A stretch of DNA of 64,000 nucleotides from CAWDJT01 sp963828705 (GCA_963828705.1 CAWHGA010000032.1:1-64000); one strand, 5' to 3'; shown: positions 38,301-46,914, counted from the stretch's first letter. Translations and numbers: made by a program. Notes: generated from the sequence alone by a model not told the origin.

Positions 38301-38774
38301 TCCCGGCGCCGCATCCCGTATTTGCCCCAAGCCGGCCTGCCGCCGCGTCTGGTGGAATCCTCCATGCAACAGAAGGGAGTGACCGGAATTCCGTTTTTCT
38401 ATCCGGGTGCTACTTCCATTCCCGGATTGTTCCTGGCCAACCCGCCGGGTATCCAGGTGTCGCAACGGGTCAAGGGGGCGGCGGCGGCGATTCTGGTGGC
38501 CACCGTCATGCCGCGGAAGCCTCGGCAGAATAAGGGCTATACCGTGGTGGTCAGCGAGGCGCAATGCCGGGGCTGTGGCCGGTGCATCCAGGCCTGTCCC
38601 TACCAGGCCGTGTTCTTCCGCCGCAACGCCGTGGGCGGTATGACTTCAGTGGTGGATGAAGCGCTCTGCAAAGGCTGTGGCAACTGTATATCGGTTTGTC
38701 CGAGCAATGCGGCGGATAGTCCCTATCGCGATCAGAACTACCTGGAACAAATGATCGAAGAGATACTCGCTTAG
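35369..38774 (+). CDS. Giant HdrA/GltD-like Fe-S flavoprotein (one frameshift)
   Basis: The ~1,135-residue protein has several parts. An HdrA-like Rossmann start (VLVLGATPAGIAATNKLG) is followed by a ferredoxin-like CTLCGRCQTVCP. Then comes a GltD/NfnB-type domain with CPLGVNAQAYL, CGRICTHPCETACRR, AVIGSGPAGLAAASDLAR and a second nucleotide fold. Next is a Cys-rich linker (CLQCGVCSECLQCLDAC), an HdrA-like part (FVCRCNDSFGW) and a C-terminal 2x[4Fe-4S] ferredoxin. The frame changes at 36840/36841, where removing one T restores EPFELAFDRAFVAIGQ. It probably binds two FADs or NAD(P) and links the ferredoxin pool from KorABC to the Hdr modules; that is inferred from context. Confidence 0.82.
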
Positions 38775-38846
38775 CGTGAGGGCGTTCAGCGCGGCCGCAG
38801 CTTGTAGCTTGCAGCAAACAAATGATTGAAGAGAACCTGGTGTAGC

Positions 38847-39395
38847 ATGGACAACCTCAAGATCGTCGTATTCTTGTGCAACTGGGGGCCGCACGCCGCC
38901 TTCCAGACGCTTCAGGACACCTGTTGTGCCATCCCGCGGGAAGTGCGAATGGTACGCATCCCCTGCACGGGGCGGATCAGCAAGTCGCTGCTGTTCAAGG
39001 CTTTTGAAATGGGGGCCGACGGCGTCGCTCTGATCGGCTGCCAAGAAGGCACCTGCCGCTACGGCAGCGGCACCGACAACGCCACTCACAACGTCGAACC
39101 CACGCGCGGCATTCTGCAGATGCTGGGGATGGGTAAGGAGCGGCTGCGTTGGGTAACGTTCCTGCCTGAAGACACTGCCGGGCTGCTGAGCTTTTTGCAG
39201 GATTTTCGAAAAGATGTGCAGACTCTGGGGAAGAACCCGGCGGTGCCGGCGATACGGACAGCGACAGCGGGGAGCGAATCGCCGCAGGAGATACCCCGCC
39301 TTGGCGATGGACCCGACGGGGACGGCCGCCATGGCATTTCACCGTCCCGTCGCCCCCACGCCCTCGCAGCCTGGCGCCCTCGCGGCTCTCGATGA
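38847..39395 (+). CDS. mvhD: MvhD-like [2Fe-2S] electron-transfer subunit
   Basis: The protein begins VVFLCNWGPHAAF and has VRIPCTGRISKSLLFKAFEMGADGVALIGCQEGTCRYGSG, the MvhD pattern of a small Fe-S protein that feeds electrons into HdrA. The usual second Cys after CNW is Gly here, a departure from most homologues. The last ~45 residues are low-complexity (PQEIPRLGDGPDGDG) and overlap the next gene, so the true end may be altered by an indel. ATG 38847 is chosen over TTG 38826 because it gives the family start. Confidence 0.8.
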   Translation: MDNLKIVVFLCNWGPHAAFQTLQDTCCAIPREVRMVRIPCTGRISKSLLFKAFEMGADGVALIGCQEGTCRYGSGTDNATHNVEPTRGILQMLGMGKERLRWVTFLPEDTAGLLSFLQDFRKDVQTLGKNPAVPAIRTATAGSESPQEIPRLGDGPDGDGRHGISPSRRPHALAAWRPRGSR

Positions 39396-40554
39396 GCCCA
39401 CCCGGAGACTTTTGAGCGCCCACGACATTTACGCTTGCCAGGACTGCGGCAAATGTTCTTCGGCCTGTCCCATCACCCTGGTGGGCAAGCCGTTCTCGCC
39501 CCGGGCTATGGCCGGGAGGATTATTGCCGGCGGAGTGTCCGATCCGTTGGTGGATGCCGACATCTGGTCGTGCCTTACGTGCGGTCTGTGCCATGATCGT
39601 TGTCCATCGGCGATCGATTTCCCGGAGTTTATCCGGGAACTGCGGGCGTTGGAATGTTCCGGCGGGAGCAGTGCGCATGAAGCCCACGGCGGCTTCTTCC
39701 AATCGCTGATGCGGACCATGACTTCGCCGGATCTTCCCGTCCGGCATTGGGACTGGCTTCCCGAGGATGTCCGCACCGATCCGCAAAGCAAGATGCTGTT
39801 CTTTGGTGGCTGCGCCCCCTACTTTGACATCTTTTTTCGACAGCACCTCGGGGTCCAGACCAGTGATATCCTGGTGGACAGTCTGCGGTTGCTCAACTTT
39901 TTCGACATCACACCGGCGCTGCTTCCCGACGAACGCTGCTGCGGCCACGACCTGCTGTGGTCCGGGGACCGGGAGAATTTCCGGAAGCTGGCGCGACTCA
40001 ACGTCGAAGCCATTGCCGATCTGGGCGTGGAACAAGTGGTCACCGCCTGCCCCGAATGTTTCCGAACCCTCGGGCACGACTACCGGGAGCTGGGTCTGGA
40101 ATTGCCTTTCGGCGTGACCCATCTGTATGAACTCCTGGAACGCGAAATCGACAAAGGCGCCATTGCCTTTGAGCGTCTCGATCGGCGCCTCACCTTCCAG
40201 GACCCGTGCCGCTTGAGTCGTGTGGGGAAGACGGCGGGGGGCGGTGCCGAACTGCCGCGAAAGCTCCTCCAGCGGCTACAGCCCAAGGCCTATCGGGAAA
40301 TGGCCGACAGCGGCGTGTCGGCCCTGTGCTGTGGCAATTGCGCCTGGACCGGCTGCGATGCCTACAGCAAGGCGCTCCAGGTCAAACGGCTGCGACAGGC
40401 ACGGGAAACCGGCAGTGACCTCTTGGTGACCGCCTGCCCTAAATGCCAGATCCATCTGCGTTGTGCCATGGAAGATCCCTTCTGCGGGGACGAGATTCGA
40501 ATGGAGATGCAGGACCTCGCTACGGTCCTGGCCCGAACGATTCACTGGAAGTGA
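39307..40554 (+). CDS. HdrC-HdrB fused heterodisulfide-reductase-like protein
   Basis: This ~415-residue protein has an HdrC-like N-terminal part with two 4Fe-4S motifs (CQDCGKCSSACP and CLTCGLCHDRCP). An HdrB-like C-terminal part carries two CCG-type cysteine-rich motifs: the first around LLPDERCCGHDLLW, the second as DPCRLSRVGK and SALCCGNCAWTGCD. In methanogens the CCG motifs bind the catalytic non-cubane clusters for CoM-S-S-CoB; in sulfate reducers the substrate of HdrBC homologues is unknown. The start is uncertain (ATG 39307 or 39331) because it lies inside the end of mvhD. Confidence 0.85.
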   Translation: MDPTGTAAMAFHRPVAPTPSQPGALAALDEPTRRLLSAHDIYACQDCGKCSSACPITLVGKPFSPRAMAGRIIAGGVSDPLVDADIWSCLTCGLCHDRCPSAIDFPEFIRELRALECSGGSSAHEAHGGFFQSLMRTMTSPDLPVRHWDWLPEDVRTDPQSKMLFFGGCAPYFDIFFRQHLGVQTSDILVDSLRLLNFFDITPALLPDERCCGHDLLWSGDRENFRKLARLNVEAIADLGVEQVVTACPECFRTLGHDYRELGLELPFGVTHLYELLEREIDKGAIAFERLDRRLTFQDPCRLSRVGKTAGGGAELPRKLLQRLQPKAYREMADSGVSALCCGNCAWTGCDAYSKALQVKRLRQARETGSDLLVTACPKCQIHLRCAMEDPFCGDEIRMEMQDLATVLARTIHWK

Positions 40555-40580
40555 AATGAGAGAGGAAAGAAGAACTCACC

Positions 40581-42968
40581 ATGGGAAGTTCTGAGCACTT
40601 GACGGCGGACGGGACGCGCATTGGCGTTTATGTGTGCCACTGCGGCCACAACATCGCCAAAACCGTGGACTGTTCGCAAGTGGCCGCCGGCGCCGCCGGT
40701 TTGGAGGACGTAGTGGTGGCCCGGGATGTCCCCTATGCCTGTTCAGGACCCGGCCAAAACAGCATCAAGGAAGACATTGCCGCCAACCAGTTGGACCGGG
40801 TGGTGGTGGTGGCGTGTTCACCGCGACTGCATGAACCCACCTTCCGTCAGATGCTGCAGGGGGCGGGACTCAACCCCTATCTCCTGGAAATGGCCAACAT
40901 CCGGGAGCACTGCAGTTGGGTGCACATGAACGAACCGCAAGAGGCAACCGCCAAGGCGGCCGATCTGACCCGCATGGCGGTGGCCCGGGTACGGCAGCTT
41001 AGGCCGCTCACTGGCGAGCGCCTGGCGCTGACCAAGCGCACCCTGGTGATCGGTGGCGGGGTGGCCGGCATTCAGGCGGCCCTGGACCTGGCCGACAACG
41101 GCTACGATGTGGTGCTGATCGAAAGGAAACCTTCCATTGGCGGCACCATGGCACAGCTTGATAAGACCTTTCCCACCATGGACTGCTCCATCTGAATTCT
41201 GGGGCCGAAGATGACGGATGTCGGTCGACATCCCCGGATCAAGCTCTACACGCTGAGCGAAGTGGTGGACGTTAAGGGTCAGGTGGGCAATTTTGACGTC
41301 AAGATCCGCAAAAAAGCCCGTTACGTGGACGAAAAGGAATGCACGGCCTGCGGCGAATGTTCCAAGGTCTGCCCGGTGGTGCGCCCCGATGAATTCAACC
41401 TCGGGCTGTCGTCGCGTAAGGCCATCTTTTCGCCGTTCCCACAGGCGGTGCCGTCGGCCTATGTGCTCAATGCCAACGAATGCCTCGGCCACAACCCGGC
41501 CGTGTGCGCCAAGTGCGTGGAAGTCTGCGAGCGTGGCTGCATCAACTTCCACATGTCTGATGAAGAGATCGTCGAACGGGTGGGGAGCATCGTGGTGGCT
41601 ACCGGGTTAGAACCCTACGACCCCACGGCCATGGACGAATACGGTTACACCAGGTTTGAAAACGTGGTGACCAGCCTGGAATTCGAACGGTTGGTCAATG
41701 CCGGCGGTCCCAGCAAAGGGGAGGTGATCCGGCCGTCGGACCGCAAGCGGCCCCGTTCCATCGGCTTTATCCAGTGCGTCGGTTCGCGCGCGGCGCACAA
41801 GGGTCATGCTTATTGTTCCAACGTTTGCTGCATGAACACCGTGAAAAGCACTCTGGTGCTTAAGGAAAACTATCCGGACATGGAAGTCCGGGTGTTCTAC
41901 ATCGACATGCGGGCTTTTGGGAAGGGTTTCGAAGATCTCTACAAACGCAGCCGGCGGCTCGGGGTGCATTACGTGCGAGGGCTTCCGGGGACGGTGGAGC
42001 AAAAACCCGACGGGGGCCTTCGGGTGAGTGTGGAAAACACCGCCAGCGGCGTCATCGAGACCTATGACCTGGATATGCTGGTGCTGGCCATCGGGGTGGA
42101 ACCAGCCAAGAGCACCCAGAAACTCCAGGAAATGCTGGGGTTGCAGCTGACTTCCGATGGGTTCTACCTGGAAGCCCATCCCAAGCTGCAGCCGGTGGAT
42201 GCGGCCACGCGGGGGATCTTTTTTGCGGGCTGCGCGGAAAGCCCCAAGGACATCAAGGAAAGCGTGACCCAGGCGTCCGCGGCGGCAGCCCGCGCCATCC
42301 GGTTGATGCACCGGGGCGAAATCCTGACCGAACCGATCACCTCGGAAGTGATCGCCGAACACTGCAAATCCTGCGGCAAATGCGCCGAAGTGTGCCCCTA
42401 CAATGCCATCACCGTGGATGTGAAGAAAAAGACCGCGGCCGTGGTCAATACCGCTGCCTGCGCCGGATGTGGGACCTGCGCCGCGGAATGCCCCTTTGGC
42501 GCCATCACCATGAACCACTTCACCGACGTCCAGATCCTGGAGCAGGTGGATGAGTTGCTGGCGGAATCCCCGCAGGAAAAAATCCTGGGGTTTGCCTGCA
42601 ACTGGTGCAGCTATGCCGGAGCCGATTACGCCGGGGTTTCACGCCTGCAGTACCCGCCCAATGTGCGCCTCATCCGCACCATGTGTTCCGGGCGGGTGGA
42701 CGAGGACTTCATCTGGCACGCCTTCGCCAAAGGGGCTCCGGTGGTGCTGGTGAGCGGCTGTCACATCGGCGATTGCCACTACATCAACGCCAACCACTGG
42801 ACCGAAAAGCGGGTCAAAAAGGTGCACAAGAAGATGGCTAAACTGGGTATCCGGCCGGAGCGGCTGCAACTGGAATGGATCAGCGCCGCCGAAGGGATTC
42901 GCTTCGCCAACATCATGGCCCGCATCGAAAAGCTGCGGCAGACTGTCACCTCCGGAAGAAATCGCTGA
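40581..42968 (+). CDS. hdrA: Selenocysteine-containing HdrA-MvhD fusion (in-frame TGA = Sec205)
   Basis: The ~795-residue protein starts with VYVCHCGHNIAKTVDC, then FAD-binding LVIGGGVAGIQAALDLADNGYDVVLIE and DKTFPTMDCSI-TGA-ILGPKM. The TGA (41193-41195) stands where HdrA homologues have Cys, the frame is unchanged, and a hairpin with GGTC loop follows. Downstream are ferredoxin-like CTACGECSKVCP, CAKCVEVCERGC, a C-terminal 2x[4Fe-4S] (CKSCGKCAEVCP, CAGCGTCAAECP) and a fused MvhD domain (FACNWCSYAGADYAG, CSGRVDEDF, GCHIGDCHY). HdrA bifurcates electrons through FAD. The tail after TVTS may be shifted: deleting one T near 42952 gives PEEIAETIRILSNGQQ and a stop at 43011. The 330-bp gap after it shows no gene. 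Confidence 0.88.
41216..41233 (+). promoter_or_regulatory. Bacterial SECIS-like hairpin for Sec insertion in HdrA
   Basis: GGATGTC-GGTC-GACATCC is a perfect 7-bp stem with a 4-nt loop, with the loop 27 nt after the TGA. The loop GGTC is the same as in the Escherichia coli fdhF SECIS, and spacing and stem length fall within the published range for bacterial SECIS elements. It would bind SelB. Confidence 0.8.
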
Positions 42969-43283
42969 AACCATTCGTATTCTCAGCAATGGCCAGCAGG
43001 CAGATGAATAGCGTGGTGGGCCGGGAGGACGGCTGGCAGCAGGCCGCCCCCTCCCGCTTCCTGCCAAAACGCTACTTGTTTGGGTTTGCATTTTTCGTTC
43101 GGCATAATCAACAGACCCACCACCAAGGCATCAAGACGCAAAGGATTCCAAGTGCCTTGGTGGTGACTTCGCAAAACAAGATCTCATTCTCATCGAAGAC
43201 GACTCAACTGCTTCCACTATCCGCAATCCGCCACCTTGGTTCCTGAACGTGTGACAGTCTCCGGTCGAGCCAGTCATTAGTGC

Positions 43284-43312
43284 TTGACATGGCGTACGGC
43301 ATGCCGTACCAT
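43284..43312 (+). promoter_or_regulatory. Promoter with 16-bp palindromic operator of the Phd/YoeB-type module
   Basis: TTGACA at 43284-43289 and TACCAT at 43307-43312 are 17 bp apart. The perfect palindrome GTACGGCATGCCGTAC at 43294-43309 fills the spacer and overlaps the -10, which fits autoregulation by the antitoxin. Confidence 0.75.
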
Positions 43313-43344
43313 CTTGAGACACAACCAGAAGGGGATATTCTGCC

Positions 43345-43587
43345 ATGGCTACATTCTCGGCTACAGAAGCACGGGCGAAGCTATATCGACTGATCGATGA
43401 GGCCGCTTCTTCCCACGAACCCATCCTCATTACTGGCAAACGCAGCAATGCGATCCTTATCTCGGAGGACGACTGGCGCTCTATTCAGGAGACCCTTCAC
43501 CTGCTGTCGGTTCCCGGTATGCGGGATTCCATCATCGATGGGCTCAACACACCTGTTACCGAGTGCTCCGAAAAACTGGACTGGTGA
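43345..43587 (+). CDS. Phd/YefM-family antitoxin
   Basis: This 80-residue protein starts TFSATEARAKLYRLIDEAA and has ITGKRSNAILISEDDW, the YefM/Phd DNA-binding fold; the C-terminal tail would bind the toxin. Its promoter contains a 16-bp palindrome. The stop overlaps the ATG of the toxin gene (TGATG). Confidence 0.88.
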   Translation: MATFSATEARAKLYRLIDEAASSHEPILITGKRSNAILISEDDWRSIQETLHLLSVPGMRDSIIDGLNTPVTECSEKLDW

Positions 43588-43853
43588 TGGTGAGGTGGCG
43601 TGTTGTTTTCACCAAACAGGCCCAGAAGGATGCCAGGAAGATCTCGAGTTCTGGGCTCAAGCCCAAGGTCGCGCAGCATCTCTTACTTCTTCGTGACAAC
43701 CCCTATCAAGTCCCCCCAGTCTACGAGAAACTCGTGGGCGACCTCACTGGAGCTTATTCCCGCCGCATCAACATCCAGCATCGGCTGGTCTATCAAGTCC
43801 TGGATGACGAACGGGTGGTCAAGATCATTCGGATGTGGACTCATTACGAGTGA
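43587..43853 (+). CDS. Txe/YoeB-type mRNA interferase
   Basis: This ~88-residue RelE-superfamily toxin has VVFTKQAQKDARKISSSGLKPKV, a LLRDNPYQVPPVYEKLVGDL segment and the conserved end YSRRINIQHRLVYQVL...IRMWTHYE with the YoeB-like His/Tyr. Such toxins cut mRNA on the ribosome. GTG 43590 and GTG 43584 are alternative starts. The next 316 bp hold only a second palindrome. Confidence 0.88.
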   Translation: MVRWRVVFTKQAQKDARKISSSGLKPKVAQHLLLLRDNPYQVPPVYEKLVGDLTGAYSRRINIQHRLVYQVLDDERVVKIIRMWTHYE

Positions 43854-44020
43854 GAACTCTGGTCTTCCGCGAGCAATGCTTTGCCATCGTATCAAAGCGT
43901 GGTGGCAGTATCGCCAGCAGGGCAGTGCATTGAGAGTTGAGGCGGCTTGGCGAGGCCACTCAGTTGGCTCGGAAGGACATTGACCAAGACCGGCTCATTC
44001 GCTTGGGAGTCGGCACCATA

Positions 44021-44032
44021 ACGGCATGCCGT
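44021..44032. promoter_or_regulatory. Second copy of the ACGGCATGCCGT operator core
   Basis: ACGGCATGCCGT is identical to the core of the 43294-43309 palindrome, 712 bp downstream of it. It lies in a gene-free gap and may bind the same antitoxin or mark an old promoter. Confidence 0.5.
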
Positions 44033-44168
44033 ATTTGGGGTCCTCTGCACACAACCTTCTGCTGATGTATACTTATCAAGGATTAAAAGCTACATTTCTG
44101 AATGACTGAAAATTCGGGCTGAGCAGTGTCTCAAGCTCATCTCGATACTCCGTGGCGTGCCCTCGCGT

Positions 44169-44489
44169 TCAGGCGGGCAATTCATCTTGCAAAAGATGGC
44201 GCGACCGGAAAGTAACGTTCACTTCAACGTCCTCATCAAGTTTTCCGAGTATCGTAATCATGCGATCAAGCGTAAAGCGTCCAAGCTTCGCGTTGCGAAT
44301 GCGCGAAAACTCCGAATGCGCTACGCCCGTTAGTCTTTCGGCCTCGCGTGTTGATAGACCACGCTCGTCAAGCGTGCGTATGATCTTCGCTGCAAGAATG
44401 GCGCGAGCCTGTTCAACACCGGCGTTAACGCGGCCAAAGTCACGAAAAGCATTGCCACTGCCGCGAATGAGTTCAAGGTCGTTGTTCAT
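44169..44489 (-). CDS. XRE-family antitoxin (HigA-like)
   Basis: This 106-residue HTH protein has a central AAKIIRTLDERGLSTREAERLTGVAHSEFSRIRNAKLGRFTLDRMITILGKL, a typical XRE helix-turn-helix. The gene starts by overlapping the stop of the toxin fragment upstream (CAATGA), the toxin-first order typical of HigBA. Its toxin gene is broken by an insertion, so it may now be an orphan antitoxin. Confidence 0.82.
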   Translation of the reverse strand: MNNDLELIRGSGNAFRDFGRVNAGVEQARAILAAKIIRTLDERGLSTREAERLTGVAHSEFSRIRNAKLGRFTLDRMITILGKLDEDVEVNVTFRSRHLLQDELPA

Positions 44490-45007
44490 TGTAAAGCCTC
44501 CCTTAATCGTTTCAGGCGGTCGCGGATAGGGTCAACCTCCATCTTGGGTGTCTTAATTCCAGCTTTGGATTTCTTCTGAAAGGCGTGAATAACCCAAGGG
44601 GGCTATCCAGTTCGCTCAAGTTGCCTCAGGATTCGACCATGACAACGCCAGTTGTTCAAGGAAGGAAGGTTGCCAGCTGATGTGAAGCGGATGGAACACC
44701 CGCCCATTGCAAGCTCTTTGGCCACCATGCCTGGAAGAGATAGAATCCACGGTCATTTGCACAGCAGCATCGGTCGTCGAGCTTATCGTGTTTAAACGAA
44801 GGTATTCGCCGTGAGCGAGCGAACGTGATCACTTTCTAGCTTATGGCTGACACAGCACATGAACTTGAGCGAAATGGATAGCCCCTTAACCCAAATATCA
44901 GTGCCGATCTTAACAGCGTAGATGACCCGGAAAGCGTCCCCTCGATGCCGGAGCGCAATTTCGAACACGCCACCAGAAGATAGCCGTTGCCAAGAAGCTT
45001 TGCGCTG
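44486..45007 (-). pseudogene. HigB/Gp49-type toxin gene interrupted by a MITE-like element
   Basis: Read on this strand, 45007-44895 gives SSGGVFEIALRHRGDAF-RVIYAVKIGTDIW, and 44589-44486 continues VIHAFQKKSKAGIKTPK and ends in REALQ. Together they match the core and C terminus of HigB/Gp49-like toxins. Between them is a 289-bp element flanked by the same 8 bases, TTGGGTTA. Removing the element and one duplicate joins the two halves in frame. The N-terminal part before 45007 has a stop and is not recognisable. The toxin is therefore disrupted. Confidence 0.8.
44598..44886. mobile_element. 289-bp MITE-like element inserted in the HigB-type gene
   Basis: Ends are GGGGGCTATCC at 44598 and GGATAGCCCCT at 44886. 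The terminal inverted repeats are ~25 bp and match at 23 positions (GGGGCTATCCA, one difference, then TTCGCTCAAGTT). Perfect 8-bp target duplications TAACCCAA lie at 44590-44597 and 44887-44894. There is no transposase or other convincing frame inside. An 8-bp duplication is known for ISL3, IS66 and some IS4-related families; the parent element is not in this window. Confidence 0.88.
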
Positions 45008-45185
45008 TCACCGTCAAGGTCCTGGCTTGTCTGGACGCCAGGCGGATCGCTAGCCTCGATGGTTGGTTTCTGAAGAGCTGGGTTCTGATCGAGATAGTTC
45101 TCGAAGTTTTCGGTCACGCCGATAGGGGCCGCTTCAATTTTTCCTCTGGTCCTCTGATTTCTCCCGCAAGACATCATCAAAATCC

Positions 45186-45214
45186 TTGACAGGAGAAATA
45201 CTTTCACCTAATAT
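45186..45214 (+). promoter_or_regulatory. Strong sigma-70-type promoter
   Basis: TTGACA at 45186-45191 and TAATAT at 45209-45214 are 17 bp apart. It points to the unknown gene at 45330. An imperfect palindrome CGGTAGTTATAAACCG at 45269-45284 lies in the leader and could be an operator. Confidence 0.6.
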
Positions 45215-45329
45215 TCACCTTACTTATGAAGTGGACTAACCGCAGCACCACGCCAGAACGCCGGTAGTTATAAACCGCCTAACCAAAGGCTTTCCGGCAT
45301 GATCAGAGGATTCTTACTGGAGGATAAAG

Positions 45330-45998
45330 ATGGGCGCCAACCTTTACGCATTGAGAAAAAAGGCTGTGATGGTACTCAGTTCGGACGGCAACCGGGAAAC
45401 GGTCCACTTGCTCCAGCTTTCAGTTGAGCACGCCCTCTCACAGGATTCTCAGAGGATGGTCGACGTTGCGTTAAGACATGCCAGTAAGGAATGGGAGGAC
45501 TGCAAAGAGCTCCCCAGGCTTGTCGTTCTGGTGGAAGGCGATGGAGTACCTCGGCCTGGCTCTCCGATTTTTGGATGGCATTTTTGCAAACGTGGATACT
45601 GCTTTGATCATGAACTGCCGGCTCCTTTGGGATATCTGGGCGACAGGGAACTGGGGGGATATCTCTTTCGTACAATACAAGAGCAAGCGCACTTGAACGA
45701 TCTTGACACGGCACGGCATATAGATGAAGGCAGGGCCAAGGTTTACAAGGATTTTTGGAAAGGTAAGCTGTTTGAGTCCGGAGAGGAATTCTTGAGATCC
45801 CGAGAGCGACATTTGCGGTCACAAGGCAAGGAGAGAAGGCCTCAAAGAGAGTCCCAGCCTTTCCTGCCCCCAAGGCTCGCAAAGATTTTTACCCTGATCA
45901 GGTTCATAGAGAGAAAAGGCAACAGTGCCTCACCCGCAGATCTGCACTTCTTGGGATGTTTAAAAGACAAGGCATCTCAGCTCGGCCATCTTCAGTAG
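45330..45998 (+). CDS. Protein of unknown function upstream of lexA
   Basis: This 222-residue soluble protein has no motif I recognise. It has a central WHFCKRGYCFDHELPAPLG and a basic C-terminal third (RSRERHLRSQGKERRPQRE). GGAGGATAAAG precedes the ATG. It is 75 bp before lexA in the same direction and may share its promoter, so a DNA-damage link is possible but not shown. Confidence 0.6.
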   Translation: MGANLYALRKKAVMVLSSDGNRETVHLLQLSVEHALSQDSQRMVDVALRHASKEWEDCKELPRLVVLVEGDGVPRPGSPIFGWHFCKRGYCFDHELPAPLGYLGDRELGGYLFRTIQEQAHLNDLDTARHIDEGRAKVYKDFWKGKLFESGEEFLRSRERHLRSQGKERRPQRESQPFLPPRLAKIFTLIRFIERKGNSASPADLHFLGCLKDKASQLGHLQ

Positions 45999-46072
45999 AC
46001 GCAAAAGATGTTCTGGTTGGTTTTCCCCATGACGAGAAGTAGGATGTTGCTCTATTGGAAAAAGGAGGCTGT

Positions 46073-46672
46073 ATGGGGCTCACACCGGCACAGGAAAAGG
46101 TTTACCAGTTTGTCCGGAACTTCATTCTCCTGCATGGATATGCACCCTCTTACGAGGAAATCCGCACTCATCTGGGGTTTCGATCCTTAAACGCCGTCTA
46201 CAAGCACCTAAGAGCAATAGAAGAGCGCGGATTCCTCAAAATCCCTGGGAGTAATCGAAAACGTGCTCTCGAGCTTATGCCTTTACACACTGGGGCCGCA
46301 TCCATTCCATTCCTGGGAATAGTTGCAGCCGGAACTCCCATTGAGGCAGTTGAGATCCCGGAGTCCGTCGAAGTGCCAGAGAGTTTCCTCGGAAATGGCA
46401 ATAACTTTGCCCTGCGGGTCCGGGGAGATTCCATGATCGAGGAAGGAATCCGCGAGGGAGATATCCTGATCATCGCCAAGAAATCCCATGCTGAGAACGG
46501 CCAAACCGTTGTGGCTCTGGTTCGAGGCGAGGCAACCGTAAAGAAATTCTATCACCAGGGTGGGGAGGTTGAACTGAGGCCTGCAAACAGCCAAATGCAA
46601 CCTATCCGAGCAGCTGGAACCGATGTTGAGATTGTTGGAACAGTAGTCGGCCTGTTGCGCCACTATCGCTAG
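46073..46672 (+). CDS. lexA: LexA-family SOS repressor
   Basis: This 199-residue repressor has an N-terminal winged HTH (MGLTPAQEKVYQFVRNFI; PSYEEIRTHLGFRSLNAVYKHL). The A86-G87 cleavage site is in IVAAGTP, the catalytic Ser120 in VRGDSMIEEGI and Lys157 in ATVKKFY. It is self-cleaved when RecA is activated. ATG 46073 has AAGGAGG six bases upstream. Given its accessory setting it may be a second LexA copy in the genome. Confidence 0.93.
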   Translation: MGLTPAQEKVYQFVRNFILLHGYAPSYEEIRTHLGFRSLNAVYKHLRAIEERGFLKIPGSNRKRALELMPLHTGAASIPFLGIVAAGTPIEAVEIPESVEVPESFLGNGNNFALRVRGDSMIEEGIREGDILIIAKKSHAENGQTVVALVRGEATVKKFYHQGGEVELRPANSQMQPIRAAGTDVEIVGTVVGLLRHYR

Positions 46673-46914
46673 ACGATCTTTCGGAGTTCTTAAGGACGGA
46701 ACTGGCTGTTCTGTGCAGACAGAATACCATGCAGGGCGGACCCGCACTGAAACCAGTGACCACACAGATTCAATCCTTGCGCCTCGCTACGCTCGCCTTT
46801 AGTCGCCTCCAGCGTACTCGGTTGTGAACAGCGGTCTCTCATCGGGAAAGCCTTTTTCATGAATGCTACTTCCCCCACCCTCGACACTGATTTAACACAG
46901 GGAAGGCGTCTCAG

